Origin: Pseudonocardiaceae bacterium YIM PH 21723
GTDB taxonomy: Bacteria > Actinomycetota > Actinomycetes > Mycobacteriales > Pseudonocardiaceae
Direction: 5' to 3'
Length of the DNA stretch: 64,000 nt
NCBI GenBank assembly: GCA_003600225.1
Contig: QZFT01000021.1
Location: 62,001-126,000 of the forward strand
Made by a program: the position numbers and the translations under genes. Within the stretch, counting starts at the first letter, position 1, and every line of letters starts with the position of its first letter. Under the pieces are notes generated by a model, which had not been told where the DNA came from, searched no databases, and saw nothing but the letters and a program-made list of their open reading frames with translations. Shown piece after piece: positions 51,381-61,426 of the stretch.

Positions 51381-53222
51381 TCAGTCGACCTGGCGGACGG
51401 CGCCCTTGTCGGCGGAGGTGGCCAGCTTGGCGTAGGCGCGCAGGGCGGCCGTGACGGTGCGCTGACGCTCGACGGGCTGCCACGGGCGTTCGGCGGCGTC
51501 CATCTTGGCGCGGCGTTCGGCGAGGACGTCCTCGTCGACCAGCAGGGCCAGGGTGCGGTTGGGGATGTCGATCAGGATCTGGTCGCCGTCCTGCACCAGG
51601 CCGATGGTGCCGCCCGCCGCCGCCTCCGGGGACACGTGGCCGATGGACAGGCCCGAGGTGCCGCCGGAGAACCGGCCGTCGGTGATCAACGCGCACTTCT
51701 TGCCGAGGCCCGCGCCCTTCAGGAACGCGGTCGGGTGCAGCATCTCCTGCATGCCGGGGCCACCGGCCGGGCCCTCGTAGCGGACCACGATGACCTCGCC
51801 GGGCTGCACCTTCTTACCCAGGATCACTGACACCGCCTCCTCCTGGGACTCGACCACCCTGGCCGGACCCTGGAAGCGGAACAGTTCCTCGTCGATGCCC
51901 GCCGACTTGATGATCGCGCCGTCCACGGCCAGGTTGCCGCGCAGCACCGCCAGGCCGCCCTCGACCGTGTAGGCGTGCTCCAGGTCCCGGATGCACCCGC
52001 CCGCGGCGTCGGTGTCCAGCGAGGACCAGCGGTTCTCGGTGGAGAAGGCCTGCGTGGTGCGCACCCCACCGGGGGCGGCGTGGAACAGCTCCACCGCCAC
52101 GTCGGACGCGGTGCCCGAGCGGACGTCCCACTCGGCCAGCCAGCTGGAGAGGTCGGGGGAGTGCACCGAGTGCACCTCCCGGTTCAACAGCCCGGCCCGG
52201 TCCAGTTCACCGAGGATGGCCGGGATTCCGCCGGCCCGGTGCACGTCCTCCATGTGGTAGTCCGAGTTCGGGCTCACCTTGGACAGGCAGGGCACCCGGC
52301 GGCTGATCGCGTCGATGTCGTCCAGGGTGAAGTCGAGCTCACCCTCGATGGCGGCGGCCAGGATGTGCAGCACCGTGTTCGTCGAGCCGCCCATCGCCAC
52401 GTCCAGGGCCATCGCATTGCCGAACGCCTTCTTCGACGCGATGTTCCTGGGCAGCACCGAGTCGTCGTCCGACCCGTACCAGCGCTTGCACAGCTCGACG
52501 ATCGTCCGGCCCGCCTCCAGGAACAGCGCCTTGCGGGCCGCGTGGGTGGCCAGGGTGGAGCCGTTGCCGGGCAGCGACAGACCGAGCGCCTCGGTGAGGC
52601 AGTTCATCGAGTTCGCGGTGAACATGCCGGAACAGGAGCCGCAGGTCGGACAGGCCGACTGCTCGACGATCGACAGGCCCGCGTCGTCCACGTCGGGGGA
52701 GGCGGACGCGGAGATCGCGGTGACCAGGTCGGTGGGGGCCTGCGCCACGCCGTCGACGATGACCGCCTTGCCCGCCTCCATCGGTCCACCGGAGACGAAC
52801 ACCGCCGGGATGTTCAGCCGCATCGCGGCCATCAGCATGCCCGGGGTGATCTTGTCGCAGTTGGAGATGCACACCAGCGCGTCCGCCTGGTGCCCGTTGA
52901 CCATGTACTCCACGGAGTCGGCGATCAGCTCGCGCGAGGGCAGCGAGTAGAGCATGCCGCCGTGGCCCATGGCGATGCCGTCGTCCACCGCGATGGTGTT
53001 GAACTCCTTGGACACACCGCCGGCGAGAGCGATCTCACCCGCCACGAGGTCACCCATGTCCTTGAGGTGTACGTGACCCGGGACGAACTGGGTGTACGAG
53101 TTGGCGATGGCCACGATGGGCTTACCGAAATCGCCGTCGGTCATACCGGTGGCACGCCACAAAGCACGAGCACCGGCGGCATTGCGGCCGTGTGTCGTGG
53201 TGCGGGAACGCAGCGGGGGCAT
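51381..53222 (-). CDS. ilvD: Dihydroxy-acid dehydratase
   Basis: A 613-aa iron-sulfur dehydratase for the third step of isoleucine and valine synthesis. Cluster cysteines are visible in [10 protein letters not shown] and [18 protein letters not shown], and [12 protein letters not shown] is near the C-terminus. The length is typical of the long (type I) form. I prefer the ATG at 53222 because GGGGAG stands 6 bases before it, while the ATG at 53228 directly abuts that site. Divergent from the ilvBNC operon across a regulatory region of about 370 bp. Confidence 0.96.
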   Translation of the reverse strand: MPPLRSRTTTHGRNAAGARALWRATGMTDGDFGKPIVAIANSYTQFVPGHVHLKDMGDLVAGEIALAGGVSKEFNTIAVDDGIAMGHGGMLYSLPSRELIADSVEYMVNGHQADALVCISNCDKITPGMLMAAMRLNIPAVFVSGGPMEAGKAVIVDGVAQAPTDLVTAISASASPDVDDAGLSIVEQSACPTCGSCSGMFTANSMNCLTEALGLSLPGNGSTLATHAARKALFLEAGRTIVELCKRWYGSDDDSVLPRNIASKKAFGNAMALDVAMGGSTNTVLHILAAAIEGELDFTLDDIDAISRRVPCLSKVSPNSDYHMEDVHRAGGIPAILGELDRAGLLNREVHSVHSPDLSSWLAEWDVRSGTASDVAVELFHAAPGGVRTTQAFSTENRWSSLDTDAAGGCIRDLEHAYTVEGGLAVLRGNLAVDGAIIKSAGIDEELFRFQGPARVVESQEEAVSVILGKKVQPGEVIVVRYEGPAGGPGMQEMLHPTAFLKGAGLGKKCALITDGRFSGGTSGLSIGHVSPEAAAGGTIGLVQDGDQILIDIPNRTLALLVDEDVLAERRAKMDAAERPWQPVERQRTVTAALRAYAKLATSADKGAVRQVD

Positions 53223-53382
53223 GATCATCTCCCCAAAGGAAATAGACGAGAATTACGCGTGGAGTCCTGCCACAGTACCCCGCTGGTCGAGCGGTTTGTG
53301 ACCACCCGTTATGGGGTGTGGACAATCGGATGTCCGACATTTGTGCTGCTCGGACGGCCATCACTATATCGGGTGTCTCAGT

Positions 53383-53396
53383 TAGTGAGATCACTA
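53383..53396. promoter_or_regulatory. Palindrome TAGTGA-GA-TCACTA upstream of the ilvB promoter
   Basis: A perfect 6-2-6 palindrome whose right end is 10 bp before the -35 box of the ilvBNC promoter. A further half-site TCACTA is at 53361-53366. It has the form of an operator that could serve ilvB and the divergent ilvD. Confidence 0.55.
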
Positions 53397-53406
53397 TCCC
53401 GCAGAG

Positions 53407-53436
53407 TTGACGCATCGCGACACCGCGCTCTAACGT
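53407..53436 (+). promoter_or_regulatory. Probable promoter of the ilvBNC leader transcript
   Basis: A -35 TTGACG at 53407-53412, an 18-bp spacer and a -10 TAACGT at 53431-53436. Transcription should begin about 7 bases later, at or next to the GTG of the leader peptide at 53444. Confidence 0.65.
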
Positions 53437-53443
53437 CGGACAC

Positions 53444-53497
53444 GTGCTGAACAACGTCAACATCATTCTCGTACTTCCGGGGCGCGTCGACGCCTGA
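53444..53497 (+). CDS. ilvBNC leader peptide
   Basis: A 17-codon ORF encoding MLNNVNIILVLPGRVDA, with eight branched-chain residues, five of them consecutive (Ile-Ile-Leu-Val-Leu). It lies between the promoter and a terminator, the defining layout of translation-coupled attenuation. No ribosome site precedes the GTG, and the predicted start of transcription coincides with it, so translation may be leaderless. Confidence 0.85.
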   Translation: MLNNVNIILVLPGRVDA

Positions 53498-53519
53498 GAA
53501 GTACCCCGTTGACGCGCCC
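53480..53519 (+). promoter_or_regulatory. Pause hairpin of the ilvB attenuator
   Basis: GGGCGCGTC (53480-53488) and GACGCGCCC (53511-53519) pair perfectly. The left arm overlaps the end of the leader peptide, so a ribosome stalled at the Ile-Ile-Leu-Val codons would change the folding of the downstream terminator. Confidence 0.7.
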
Positions 53520-53520
53520 A

Positions 53521-53555
53521 CCCTCGTAAGACCACCCGGTCTACGAGGGTTTTTT
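53521..53555 (+). terminator. Attenuator terminator before ilvB
   Basis: CCCTCGTA(A)GACC pairs with GGTCTACGAGGG through a 4-base loop, one bulged A, and is followed by six Ts (53550-53555). A classic intrinsic terminator between leader peptide and ilvB. Confidence 0.88.
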
Positions 53556-53592
53556 GTTGGACAAGCAAGACCAGACCGCAGAGGCAGACCAG

Positions 53593-55431
53593 ATGACCAG
53601 CGCGACTTCACGACAGGTCCCGGTGCCGAAACCGCCCACGGGTACCGCCCCCTTGCCCCGGCCCAAGCCGGGCCCTCCGGCCGGCACGCCGGTCAAGGTA
53701 ACCGGTGCGCAGAGCCTGGTCCGCTCGCTTGAGGCGGTAGGCGCCGAGGTCGTCTTCGGCATCCCCGGCGGCTGCATCCTGCCCGCCTATGACCCGCTGA
53801 TGGACTCCACAAAGGTCCGGCACATCCTGGTCCGCCACGAGCAGGGCGCAGGACACGCGGCTCAGGGATACGCGCAGGCCACCGGCAAGGTCGGTGTCTG
53901 CATGGCCACCTCCGGCCCCGGTGCGACGAACCTGGTCACGCCGATCGCGGACGCCTACATGGACTCGGTGCCGATCGTCGCCATTACCGGTCAGGTCCCC
54001 CGCGCCTCCATCGGCACCGACGCGTTCCAGGAAGCCGACATCTGCGGCATCACCATGCCGATCACCAAGCACAACGTCCTCGTGCAGAGCCCGGAGGAGA
54101 TCCCTTCGGCCATCGCGGAGGCGTTCCACATCGCAGCGACCGGCCGACCCGGCCCGGTGCTGGTGGACATCCCCAAGGACTGCCTGACGGCTGAGACCAC
54201 CTTCAGCTGGCCGCCCGAGCTGCGCCTGCCCGGCTACAAGCCGGCCAGCCGTCCGCACGGCAAGCAGGTCCGCGAAGCGGCCAAGCTGATCAGCAAGGCC
54301 AAGCGCCCAGTGCTGTATGTCGGCGGCGGCGTGCTCAAGGCGCGCGCCTCCGAGGAGCTGCGGGAGCTGGCCGAGCTGACCGGGATCCCGGTCGTCACCA
54401 CGCTGACCGCCCGCGGCGCCTTCCCCGACTCGCACCGCCAGCACCTGGGTATGCCGGGCATGCACGGTTCGGTCTCGGCGGTCGGTGCCATGCAGCGCTC
54501 CGACCTGCTGATCGCGCTCGGCGCCCGGTTCGACGACCGGGTCACCGGCCAGCTGGACTCCTTCGCCCCGGACGCCACCGTGGTGCACGCGGACATCGAC
54601 CCGGCGGAGATCTCCAAGAACCGCAAGGCCGACGTGCCGATCGTCGGCGACTGCAAGCAGGTCATCCGCGAGCTGATCGACGCCGTCAAGGCCGAGCACG
54701 AGGACGGCCACCGGGCCGACCTGTCCGGCTGGTGGGTGCAGTGCGACAGCTGGAAGAACACCTTCCCGCTCGGCTACGACGAGCCCGATGACGGCATGCT
54801 GTCCCCGCAGTACGTGATCAGCCGGATCGGCGAACTGGTCGGCCCGGAGGCCATCTACACCTCGGGCGTCGGCCAGCACCAGATGTGGGCCGCGCAGTTC
54901 ATCCAGTACGAGCGCCCCGGTTCCTGGTTCAACTCCGCTGGCCTGGGCACCATGGGCTTCGCGGTGCCCGCCGCCATGGGCGCCAAGGTCGGCGACCCCG
55001 ACCGGCAGGTCTGGGCGATCGACGGCGACGGCTGTTTCCAGATGACCAACCAGGAACTGGCCACCTGCGCCGTCGAGGGCATCCCGGTCAAGATCGCCGT
55101 GATCAACAACGGCAACCTGGGCATGGTCCGGCAGTGGCAGACGCTGTTCTACAACCAGCGCTACTCCAACACCGACCTGGGCACGCACCGGTTCATCCCG
55201 GACTTCAAGCTGCTCGGCGAGGCGCTGGGCTGTGTCGCGATCCGGGTGACCAGCCCGGACGAGGTCGACGCCGCCATCAAGCAGGCCATGGAGATCAACG
55301 ACCGCCCGGTGGTGATCGACTTCATCGTCGGCAAGGACGCGCAGGTGTGGCCGATGGTCGCGGCCGGCACCGGTAACCACGAGATCATGCACGCGCGCGA
55401 GGTTCGCCCGCTGTTCGACGAGGACGAGTGA
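53593..55431 (+). CDS. ilvB: Acetolactate synthase large subunit
   Basis: A 612-aa ThDP enzyme condensing pyruvate with pyruvate or 2-oxobutyrate, the first committed step to valine, leucine and isoleucine. Landmarks: the catalytic Glu region [14 protein letters not shown] near residue 90, [18 protein letters not shown], and the ThDP motif [15 protein letters not shown] through [18 protein letters not shown] 53593 has AGAGG at 8-base spacing; the TTG codons at 53554 and 53557 lie right at the terminator and are unlikely starts. First gene of ilvB-ilvN-ilvC. Confidence 0.96.
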   Translation: MTSATSRQVPVPKPPTGTAPLPRPKPGPPAGTPVKVTGAQSLVRSLEAVGAEVVFGIPGGCILPAYDPLMDSTKVRHILVRHEQGAGHAAQGYAQATGKVGVCMATSGPGATNLVTPIADAYMDSVPIVAITGQVPRASIGTDAFQEADICGITMPITKHNVLVQSPEEIPSAIAEAFHIAATGRPGPVLVDIPKDCLTAETTFSWPPELRLPGYKPASRPHGKQVREAAKLISKAKRPVLYVGGGVLKARASEELRELAELTGIPVVTTLTARGAFPDSHRQHLGMPGMHGSVSAVGAMQRSDLLIALGARFDDRVTGQLDSFAPDATVVHADIDPAEISKNRKADVPIVGDCKQVIRELIDAVKAEHEDGHRADLSGWWVQCDSWKNTFPLGYDEPDDGMLSPQYVISRIGELVGPEAIYTSGVGQHQMWAAQFIQYERPGSWFNSAGLGTMGFAVPAAMGAKVGDPDRQVWAIDGDGCFQMTNQELATCAVEGIPVKIAVINNGNLGMVRQWQTLFYNQRYSNTDLGTHRFIPDFKLLGEALGCVAIRVTSPDEVDAAIKQAMEINDRPVVIDFIVGKDAQVWPMVAAGTGNHEIMHAREVRPLFDEDE

Positions 55432-55435
55432 ATCG

Positions 55436-55939
55436 ATGACTGTTCATACGCTGAGCGTGCTGACCGAGAACAAGCCCGGTGTGCTGGCCCGCGTGGCCGG
55501 CCTGTTCTCCCGCCGCGGGTTCAACATCGAATCCCTCGCCGTCGGCCCCACCGAGCACCCCGACATCTCCCGGATGACCATCGTGGTCGCCGTGGAGGAG
55601 CTACCCCTCGAACAGGTGACGAAGCAGCTCAACAAGCTGGTCAACGTCATCAAGATCGTCGAACTGGAGATGCCGCAGTCCGTGCAGCGCGAGTTGCTCA
55701 TGGTCAAGGTGCGTGCCGACGCTACGGTGCGTACCCAGGTCCTGGAGACCGCGGCGCTGTTCCGGGCCAAGGTCGTCGATGTCTCGCCAGAAGCGTTGAT
55801 CATCGAGGCCACCGGCACGGCCGACAAACTCGAGGCCCTTCTGCGGATGCTGGAGCCATACGGCATTCGTGAGATGGCCCAAAGTGGGATGGTCGCCATT
55901 GGACGTGGCGCCCGTTCCATCACCGCAGCGTCCCGCTAA
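55436..55939 (+). CDS. ilvN: Acetolactate synthase regulatory subunit
   Basis: A 167-aa regulatory subunit. The ACT domain occupies residues 1-80 (LSVLTENKPGVLARVAGLFSRRGFNIESLAVG), and the typical C-terminal half binds the catalytic subunit and gives valine feedback inhibition. It begins 4 bp after the ilvB stop. Confidence 0.96.
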   Translation: MTVHTLSVLTENKPGVLARVAGLFSRRGFNIESLAVGPTEHPDISRMTIVVAVEELPLEQVTKQLNKLVNVIKIVELEMPQSVQRELLMVKVRADATVRTQVLETAALFRAKVVDVSPEALIIEATGTADKLEALLRMLEPYGIREMAQSGMVAIGRGARSITAASR

Positions 55940-55960
55940 CCCGCGAAATACAGGAGATAG

Positions 55961-56980
<1,020 letters not shown>

Positions 56981-56994
56981 ATCTGGTGGTGAGG

Positions 56995-57033
56995 GGCACC
57001 CTCGTCGCGTTCAACGCGGTGAGGGTGCCTTTT
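56995..57033 (+). terminator. Terminator of ilvBNC
   Basis: GGCACCCTC pairs with GAGGGTGCC, with an inner CGCGTT/AACGCG stem, followed by four Ts (57030-57033). Confidence 0.88.
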
Positions 57034-57056
57034 GCTGCGCCCGGCCGGCGGGGTTG

Positions 57057-57545
57057 GGTCTGGCTGTTGTCGAAGGAGGCTTTGGAGGGGGAGACGGGTG
57101 GGTAGGGGCGTCTTTCCTGCCTGGCTGTCTGGTGGGCGCACGCCTGTCTGGGCTTTCGGCGGGGTTCGTGGCCTGATCGCTTCTGGTGCGGACCTGTGCG
57201 TGGCTGGAGGGGCTGTTGTGGCTGGTGGTGTCCTTGTGAGTGAACGGGGTGAGGTTGTGCGTGGTTAAAGACATTGATGGGCCTGATTTTTGTCTTTAAC
57301 GTGGAACAACGCCACTGTCCATAGTGGAATGGAGATCGGGTTACCCACTCCGCCGGTGCGGTGGCGCCGTGGTCGTCACGGCCGGTGACCCGAGGTCCTG
57401 TCCATCCAGGCAAGCCCGTCTCGACCGTGTTTCCCGACCACCCCGAGTCACCCACCGCCAGACAGCCAGGCAGGAAAGGCGGGCGTGCCCCCACCCGACT
57501 CCTCCTCCAAAGCCTCTTTCGCCAACAGCCAGACCCAGCCCCGAC
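57057..57545. repeat. Intergenic inverted-arm element, copy C
   Basis: The left arm (about 57057-57155) has CTGTTGTCGAAGGAGGCTTT and GTCTTTCCTGCCTGGCTGTC. The right arm (about 57455-57545) is its imperfect reverse complement. The arms match those of copies A and B. The core differs from A and B but carries its own hairpin. It lies between the ilvC terminator and the first DUF397 gene; no gene is supported in the 57034-57759 gap. Confidence 0.75.
57264..57300. other. 10-bp stem hairpin in the core of element C
   Basis: GTTAAAGACA pairs perfectly with TGTCTTTAAC across a 17-base loop. It is AT-rich compared with the rest of the element. Confidence 0.65.
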
Positions 57546-57575
57546 AGCCAGCCCCCAGCAGCCGCCAATGGCCAG

Positions 57576-57593
57576 GTGTTAACCGTGTTAACC
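57576..57593. repeat. Tandem GTGTTAACC repeat
   Basis: Two adjacent exact copies of GTGTTAACC, each containing the palindrome GTTAAC. They lie about 170 bp before the DUF397 gene and could be a protein-binding site. Confidence 0.6.
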
Positions 57594-57759
57594 CCGGCTA
57601 TGAAGCGTATATCTCCCAGCCTTGAGTCACGAATAGTGGGCCCGCCTCGTCTCGGAAGGCTTCCGTCGTGCCATTCTGGCGCCTCCAGGCCCGCCGGTGA
57701 CGGAGCGGGCCCGCAGCATTACAGGGCGTGGTGTTTGCGCGCCGCGAGAAAGGACAGCA

Positions 57760-58020
57760 TTGAGTCAGGACAGCGTCCCCGTATACGACGACAAGGCGGG
57801 CATCCGCGAGACACTCGACTTCAGTAAGGCCGAGTGGCTGCGCGCCGAGGAGGCCGTCGGCGACGACGAGACCGAGCACGTGGAGATCGCCTTCCACGAG
57901 CGGGGATACATCGGCATGCGGAACTCGCTGCAGCCGGATGGCCCGATACTGGTCTTCACGCCCGCTGAGTGGGACGCCTTCATCGAGGGCGTCAAAGACG
58001 GCGAGTTCGACGAGCCGTAA
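57760..58020 (+). CDS. DUF397-family small protein 1
   Basis: An 86-aa acidic DUF397 protein (FSKAEWLRAE, VEIAFHERGYIGMRNSLQPDGPILVFTPAEWDAFIEGVKDGEFD is the typical end, seen here as LVFTPAEWDAFIEGVKDGE). DUF397 proteins pair with XRE regulators of the WhiJ/BldC-neighbour type in actinomycetes and probably antagonise them. I chose TTG 57760, with AAAGGA 5 bases upstream, over ATG 57697, which would add a non-conserved basic tail. Confidence 0.8.
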   Translation: MSQDSVPVYDDKAGIRETLDFSKAEWLRAEEAVGDDETEHVEIAFHERGYIGMRNSLQPDGPILVFTPAEWDAFIEGVKDGEFDEP

Positions 58021-58036
58021 TCGCAGTTCGGCCGGC

Positions 58037-58085
58037 GCCGGACGGTGCGCGTGGCAGCGTGTCGTGGGTGTGCACACCGTCCGGC
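58037..58085 (+). terminator. Hairpin after DUF397 gene 1
   Basis: GCCGGACGGTG and CACCGTCCGGC form a perfect 11-bp stem around a 27-base loop, 17 bases after the stop. The rest of the 58021-58331 gap holds only the 14-bp repeat and the promoter region of the XRE gene. Confidence 0.55.
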
Positions 58086-58178
58086 AGGCCGTACGAGCGT
58101 GGTGACGACCAGCCTGGGGTTGCCGGTCCTCAGCCACACGACGAGCCAGGCAGGGCACCTAGCCGTACCGCAAGATTA

Positions 58179-58192
58179 GAAACGACTAGGCG
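58179..58192. repeat. 14-bp direct repeat, upstream copy
   Basis: GAAACGACTAGGCG occurs here, upstream of the XRE gene, and again at 59613-59626, downstream of the second DUF397 gene. Confidence 0.7.
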
Positions 58193-58331
58193 CCCCGGCT
58201 AGACGGCCAATGTAGTGATCTCGGCGTCCGGGTGGTCCATGCTTGTGCTCGACGCCGGACGGTTTACCGTTCTGGCCACCCTGCAACGACCGTGTGCATC
58301 CTGGGTGCGCGGTGCTTTTCGGAGGTCGGCC

Positions 58332-59201
58332 GTGCCAGAAGCGAACAGTTCCACCGTGCAGCGACGTCGTTTGGGAATCGAACTGCGCCGGTTGCGAGAA
58401 GCCGCCGGACTGTCGGCGACCCAGGTCGCGGATTGTCTCGATGACGTGTCGCAGACCAAGGTATCCCGGCTGGAGCGTGGCCGAGTCCGGCCGCGGGTCA
58501 ACGATGTGAAGGCCATGCTGGAGTTGTATGGCGTGCAAGGCGCCGCCGCACTGGCCCTTATCGATATGGCCCGCGAGTCCAAGGGGGGCGACGGCTGGTG
58601 GGTCAACTACTCCGATGTGCTGCCGGAATGGTTTCAGGCCTATGTGGGGCTGGAGGCCGAAGCGGCCCGGAAATGGACTTTCGAGTCACAGTTGATTCCC
58701 GGACTGTTGCAGACCGAAGACTATGCCAGGGCGTTGATCCGGGCGGAGATCGGGCTGTCCGCCGAGGAAGTGGAACGGCGGGCCAAAGCACGCGTGGCCA
58801 GGCAACGATTACTCAGAAAAGAACAGGCGCTGCAGATCTGGGCCATCATCGACGAGTCCGCGTTGCGCCGGCCGGTCGGCGGCCCGGTGGTCATGCGTGA
58901 ACAGCTCGATCACTTGCTGTCAGTGAGCGAACTACCGAATGTAATGATTCAGGTTCTGCCGTTCAGTGTCGGGGCCCATCCCGCTGTCAACGGCGCGTTT
59001 GCCATACTTGGCTTTACCGAACAAACAGATCCGGACATCGTGTATCTCGATACTCAAACGGCGGGTATCTACCTTGATAAGCCTGTCGAGCTCGAGCGCT
59101 ACAAGCTGATGTTCGACCACCTCCGGGCCAGGGCGGCGGATCCCGATACCAGTACTGGCCTCATTGCGGAAGTGGCGCGATCGTATTCATTACCAGGTTG
59201 A
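58332..59201 (+). CDS. XRE regulator with DUF5753 sensor domain (WhiJ-like)
   Basis: A 289-aa regulator. The helix-turn-helix occupies about residues 10-75 (LRRLREAAGLSATQVADCL, DVSQTKVSRLERGRVRP). DUF5753 covers the rest (WTFESQLIPGLLQTEDYARAL, WAIIDESALRRPVGG, VQVLPFSVGAHPAV-like). GTG 58332 has GGAGG at 6-base spacing; upstream in-frame codons lack it. Such regulators work with DUF397 partners, one of which starts 12 bp downstream, and control development or antibiotic production in Streptomyces. Confidence 0.88.
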   Translation: MPEANSSTVQRRRLGIELRRLREAAGLSATQVADCLDDVSQTKVSRLERGRVRPRVNDVKAMLELYGVQGAAALALIDMARESKGGDGWWVNYSDVLPEWFQAYVGLEAEAARKWTFESQLIPGLLQTEDYARALIRAEIGLSAEEVERRAKARVARQRLLRKEQALQIWAIIDESALRRPVGGPVVMREQLDHLLSVSELPNVMIQVLPFSVGAHPAVNGAFAILGFTEQTDPDIVYLDTQTAGIYLDKPVELERYKLMFDHLRARAADPDTSTGLIAEVARSYSLPG

Positions 59202-59213
59202 AAGGTACCGCCT

Positions 59214-59432
59214 ATGCTCAGCGCGGAGCTGGTGGACGCGACATGGCGAAAGAGCAGCCGTAGCAACACGCAGGGAAACTGTGTGGAGGTTGCTCTCGGT
59301 GATCAACATGTCGCAATCCGCGACTCTAAGAATACCGACGGTGATGTCCTGCTTTTCGCTCACCGGGGATGGGCCTCGTTTCTTGGTGGGACCGCTTCCG
59401 GACGAATGACCAAAAATACTCACCGTCAGTAA
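59214..59432 (+). CDS. DUF397-family small protein 2
   Basis: A 72-aa DUF397 protein with the classic WRKSSRSNTQGNCVEVA and VAIRDSKNTDGDVLLF segments. It starts 12 bp after the XRE stop, forming the usual XRE-DUF397 pair. Its last 15 residues (GRMTKNTHRQ) depart from the usual acidic end of the family. Confidence 0.85.
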   Translation: MLSAELVDATWRKSSRSNTQGNCVEVALGDQHVAIRDSKNTDGDVLLFAHRGWASFLGGTASGRMTKNTHRQ

Positions 59433-59464
59433 CAGGATAAAACCGAAGAATTTCCTCGCCAGGG

Positions 59465-59506
59465 CCCGGGCTGCCGACGCACCACGCGTCGGAAGCCCGG
59501 GTTTCT
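59465..59506 (+). terminator. Strong terminator after the XRE-DUF397 pair
   Basis: CCCGGGCT(G)CCGACGC pairs with GCGTCGG(A)AGCCCGGG through a 5-base loop and is followed by TTTCTT. The remaining gap to serA (to 59769) holds only the second 14-bp repeat and the serA ribosome site AGGAG at 59757. Confidence 0.88.
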
Positions 59507-59612
59507 TCGTGGGACATCGGCTCTGTCAAGATCGCTCCGGCGTTCGTCCGACCGGAGCAGGCCACCGGAGCGGGGTCCCAGTGATGAAGATCATGTCGGT
59601 GGCGACTCGGTC

Positions 59613-59626
59613 GAAACGACTAGGCG
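59613..59626. repeat. 14-bp direct repeat, downstream copy
   Basis: Exact copy of GAAACGACTAGGCG, about 145 bp upstream of serA. Confidence 0.7.
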
Positions 59627-59769
59627 GAGGTCACTTCACGACCGACGGGCGAAATCACGCGGGTTACGGCCGGGTTGCCGACTAAGCTCGCGGACTGCGG
59701 GCACAGTGTCGTGCTTCCAGTGGAGAGATCCGCTTCCCCATGCCCCCGTGACATTCAGGAGTTCTGGAC

Positions 59770-61365
59770 GTGACTGAGAATCGCCCCGTCGTCCTCATTG
59801 CCGAGAAGCTCGCGCCCTCCACACTGGAGGTGTTCGGGGACGGGGTCGAGATCCGGCACGTCGACGGCACCGATCGCCCGGCCCTGCTCGCCGCCGTGGC
59901 CGAGGCGGACGCGCTGCTGGTGCGCTCGGCGACCAAGGTGGACGCCGAGGTGCTCGCCGCCACCAAGACGCTGAAGGTCGTCGCCCGGGCCGGAGTCGGC
60001 CTGGACAACGTCGAAGTGCCCGCCGCCACCGAGCGCGGCGTGATGGTCGTCAACGCGCCCACCTCCAACATCGTGTCCGCCGCCGAGCACGCCGTCGCAC
60101 TGCTGCTGTCCACCGCACGCCAGATCCCGCAGGCCGACGCGACCCTGCGCCAGGGCGAGTGGAAGCGCAGCTCGTTCAACGGCGTCGAGCTCAACGGCAA
60201 GACCGTCGGCGTCGTGGGTCTCGGCAAGATCGGCCAGCTGTTCGCGAGCCGGCTCGCCGCCTTCGGCACCACGCTGATCGCCTACGACCCGTACGTGTCC
60301 GCCGCCCGCGCCGCCCAGCTGGGCACCGAGCTGGTCACCCTGGACGAGCTCCTGGAGCGGGCCGACGCGATCTCCATCCACCTGCCGAAGACCCCGGAGA
60401 CCAAGGGCCTGATCGGCGCCGAGCAGCTGGCCAGGACCAAGAAGGGCGTGCTGATCGTCAACGCCGCCCGCGGCGGGCTGATCGACGAGCAGGCCCTCGC
60501 CGACGCGGTGGTCGCCGGCCAGGTCGGCGGCGCGGGCATCGACGTGTACGAGAAGGAGCCGTGCACCTCCAGCCCGCTGTTCGGCCTGCCGGGCGTGGTC
60601 GTCACCCCACACCTCGGCGCCTCCACCACGGAGGCCCAGGACCGGGCCGGCACCGACGTCGCGCGGTCCGTGCTGCTGGCGCTGGCCGGCGAGTTCGTGC
60701 CGGACGCGGTCAACGTGCAGACCGGCGGTGCCGTCGGCGAAGAGGTCAAGCCCTACCTGACCCTGGTGCAGAAGCTGGGACACGTCGTCCAGGGGCTGAG
60801 CCCGAAGCTGCCCACCGCGCTGACCGTCGAGGTGCGTGGCGAGCTGGCCGTGGAGGACGTCTCGGTGCTGCCGCTCGCGGCCCTGCGAGGCCTGTTCGAC
60901 GGCGTGCTGGAAGGCCAGATCACCTTCGTCAACGCGCCGACGCTGGCCCAGGAACGCGGGCTGTCGGTGGACGTGATCAAGGAGACCGAGAGCCCGAACC
61001 ACCGTTCGCTGGTCTCGGTGCGCGGCTCGCTGCCGGACGGCGGCTCGGTCAGCGCCTCCGGCACGCTGTCCGGTCCGCAGCAGGTGGAGAAGCTGGTGGA
61101 GATCAACGGTCGCGGATTCGACCTGCGGGCCGAGGGTGACGCCCTGTTCATCGAGTACCCGGACGCCCCCGGCGTGATGGGCACGGTCGGCACGCTGCTG
61201 GGCAAGGCGGGCATCAACATCGAGGCCGCGCAGATCAGCCAGACCACCGACGGCTCCGACGCGTTCATGCTGCTGCGCGTCGACCGCCAGGTGGACTCGG
61301 CGATCCTGGAGCCCATCGGCGCGGCCGTCGGCGCCCACTCCGTCCGCCCGCTGTCCTTCGACTAA
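59770..61365 (+). CDS. serA: D-3-phosphoglycerate dehydrogenase
   Basis: A 531-aa long-form enzyme for the first step of serine synthesis. The NAD motif is VGVVGLGKIGQLFASRL near residue 147, the catalytic Arg/Glu/His regions are NAARGGLIDEQAL and TPHLGASTTEAQ, followed by the intervening (ASB) domain at about 320-450 and a C-terminal ACT domain (IEYPDAPGVMGTVGTLLG...NIEAAQIS) for serine feedback. GTG 59770 with AGGAG 8 bases upstream. Confidence 0.96.
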   Translation: MTENRPVVLIAEKLAPSTLEVFGDGVEIRHVDGTDRPALLAAVAEADALLVRSATKVDAEVLAATKTLKVVARAGVGLDNVEVPAATERGVMVVNAPTSNIVSAAEHAVALLLSTARQIPQADATLRQGEWKRSSFNGVELNGKTVGVVGLGKIGQLFASRLAAFGTTLIAYDPYVSAARAAQLGTELVTLDELLERADAISIHLPKTPETKGLIGAEQLARTKKGVLIVNAARGGLIDEQALADAVVAGQVGGAGIDVYEKEPCTSSPLFGLPGVVVTPHLGASTTEAQDRAGTDVARSVLLALAGEFVPDAVNVQTGGAVGEEVKPYLTLVQKLGHVVQGLSPKLPTALTVEVRGELAVEDVSVLPLAALRGLFDGVLEGQITFVNAPTLAQERGLSVDVIKETESPNHRSLVSVRGSLPDGGSVSASGTLSGPQQVEKLVEINGRGFDLRAEGDALFIEYPDAPGVMGTVGTLLGKAGINIEAAQISQTTDGSDAFMLLRVDRQVDSAILEPIGAAVGAHSVRPLSFD

Positions 61366-61372
61366 AGCGGTT

Positions 61373-61423
61373 CCGAAGTTGACGATGTTCGGCGATAAAG
61401 CTGCCGAACATCGTCAACTTCGG
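61373..61423. repeat. Hairpin repeat, CGATGTTCG family, copy 3
   Basis: CCGAAGTTGACGATGTTCGG (61373-61392) pairs perfectly with 61404-61423 across 11 bases. Compared with copy 2 one G-C pair is replaced by A-T in both arms. It lies between the convergent serA and FBP-domain genes and probably terminates both. Confidence 0.82.
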
Positions 61424-61426
61424 GGG

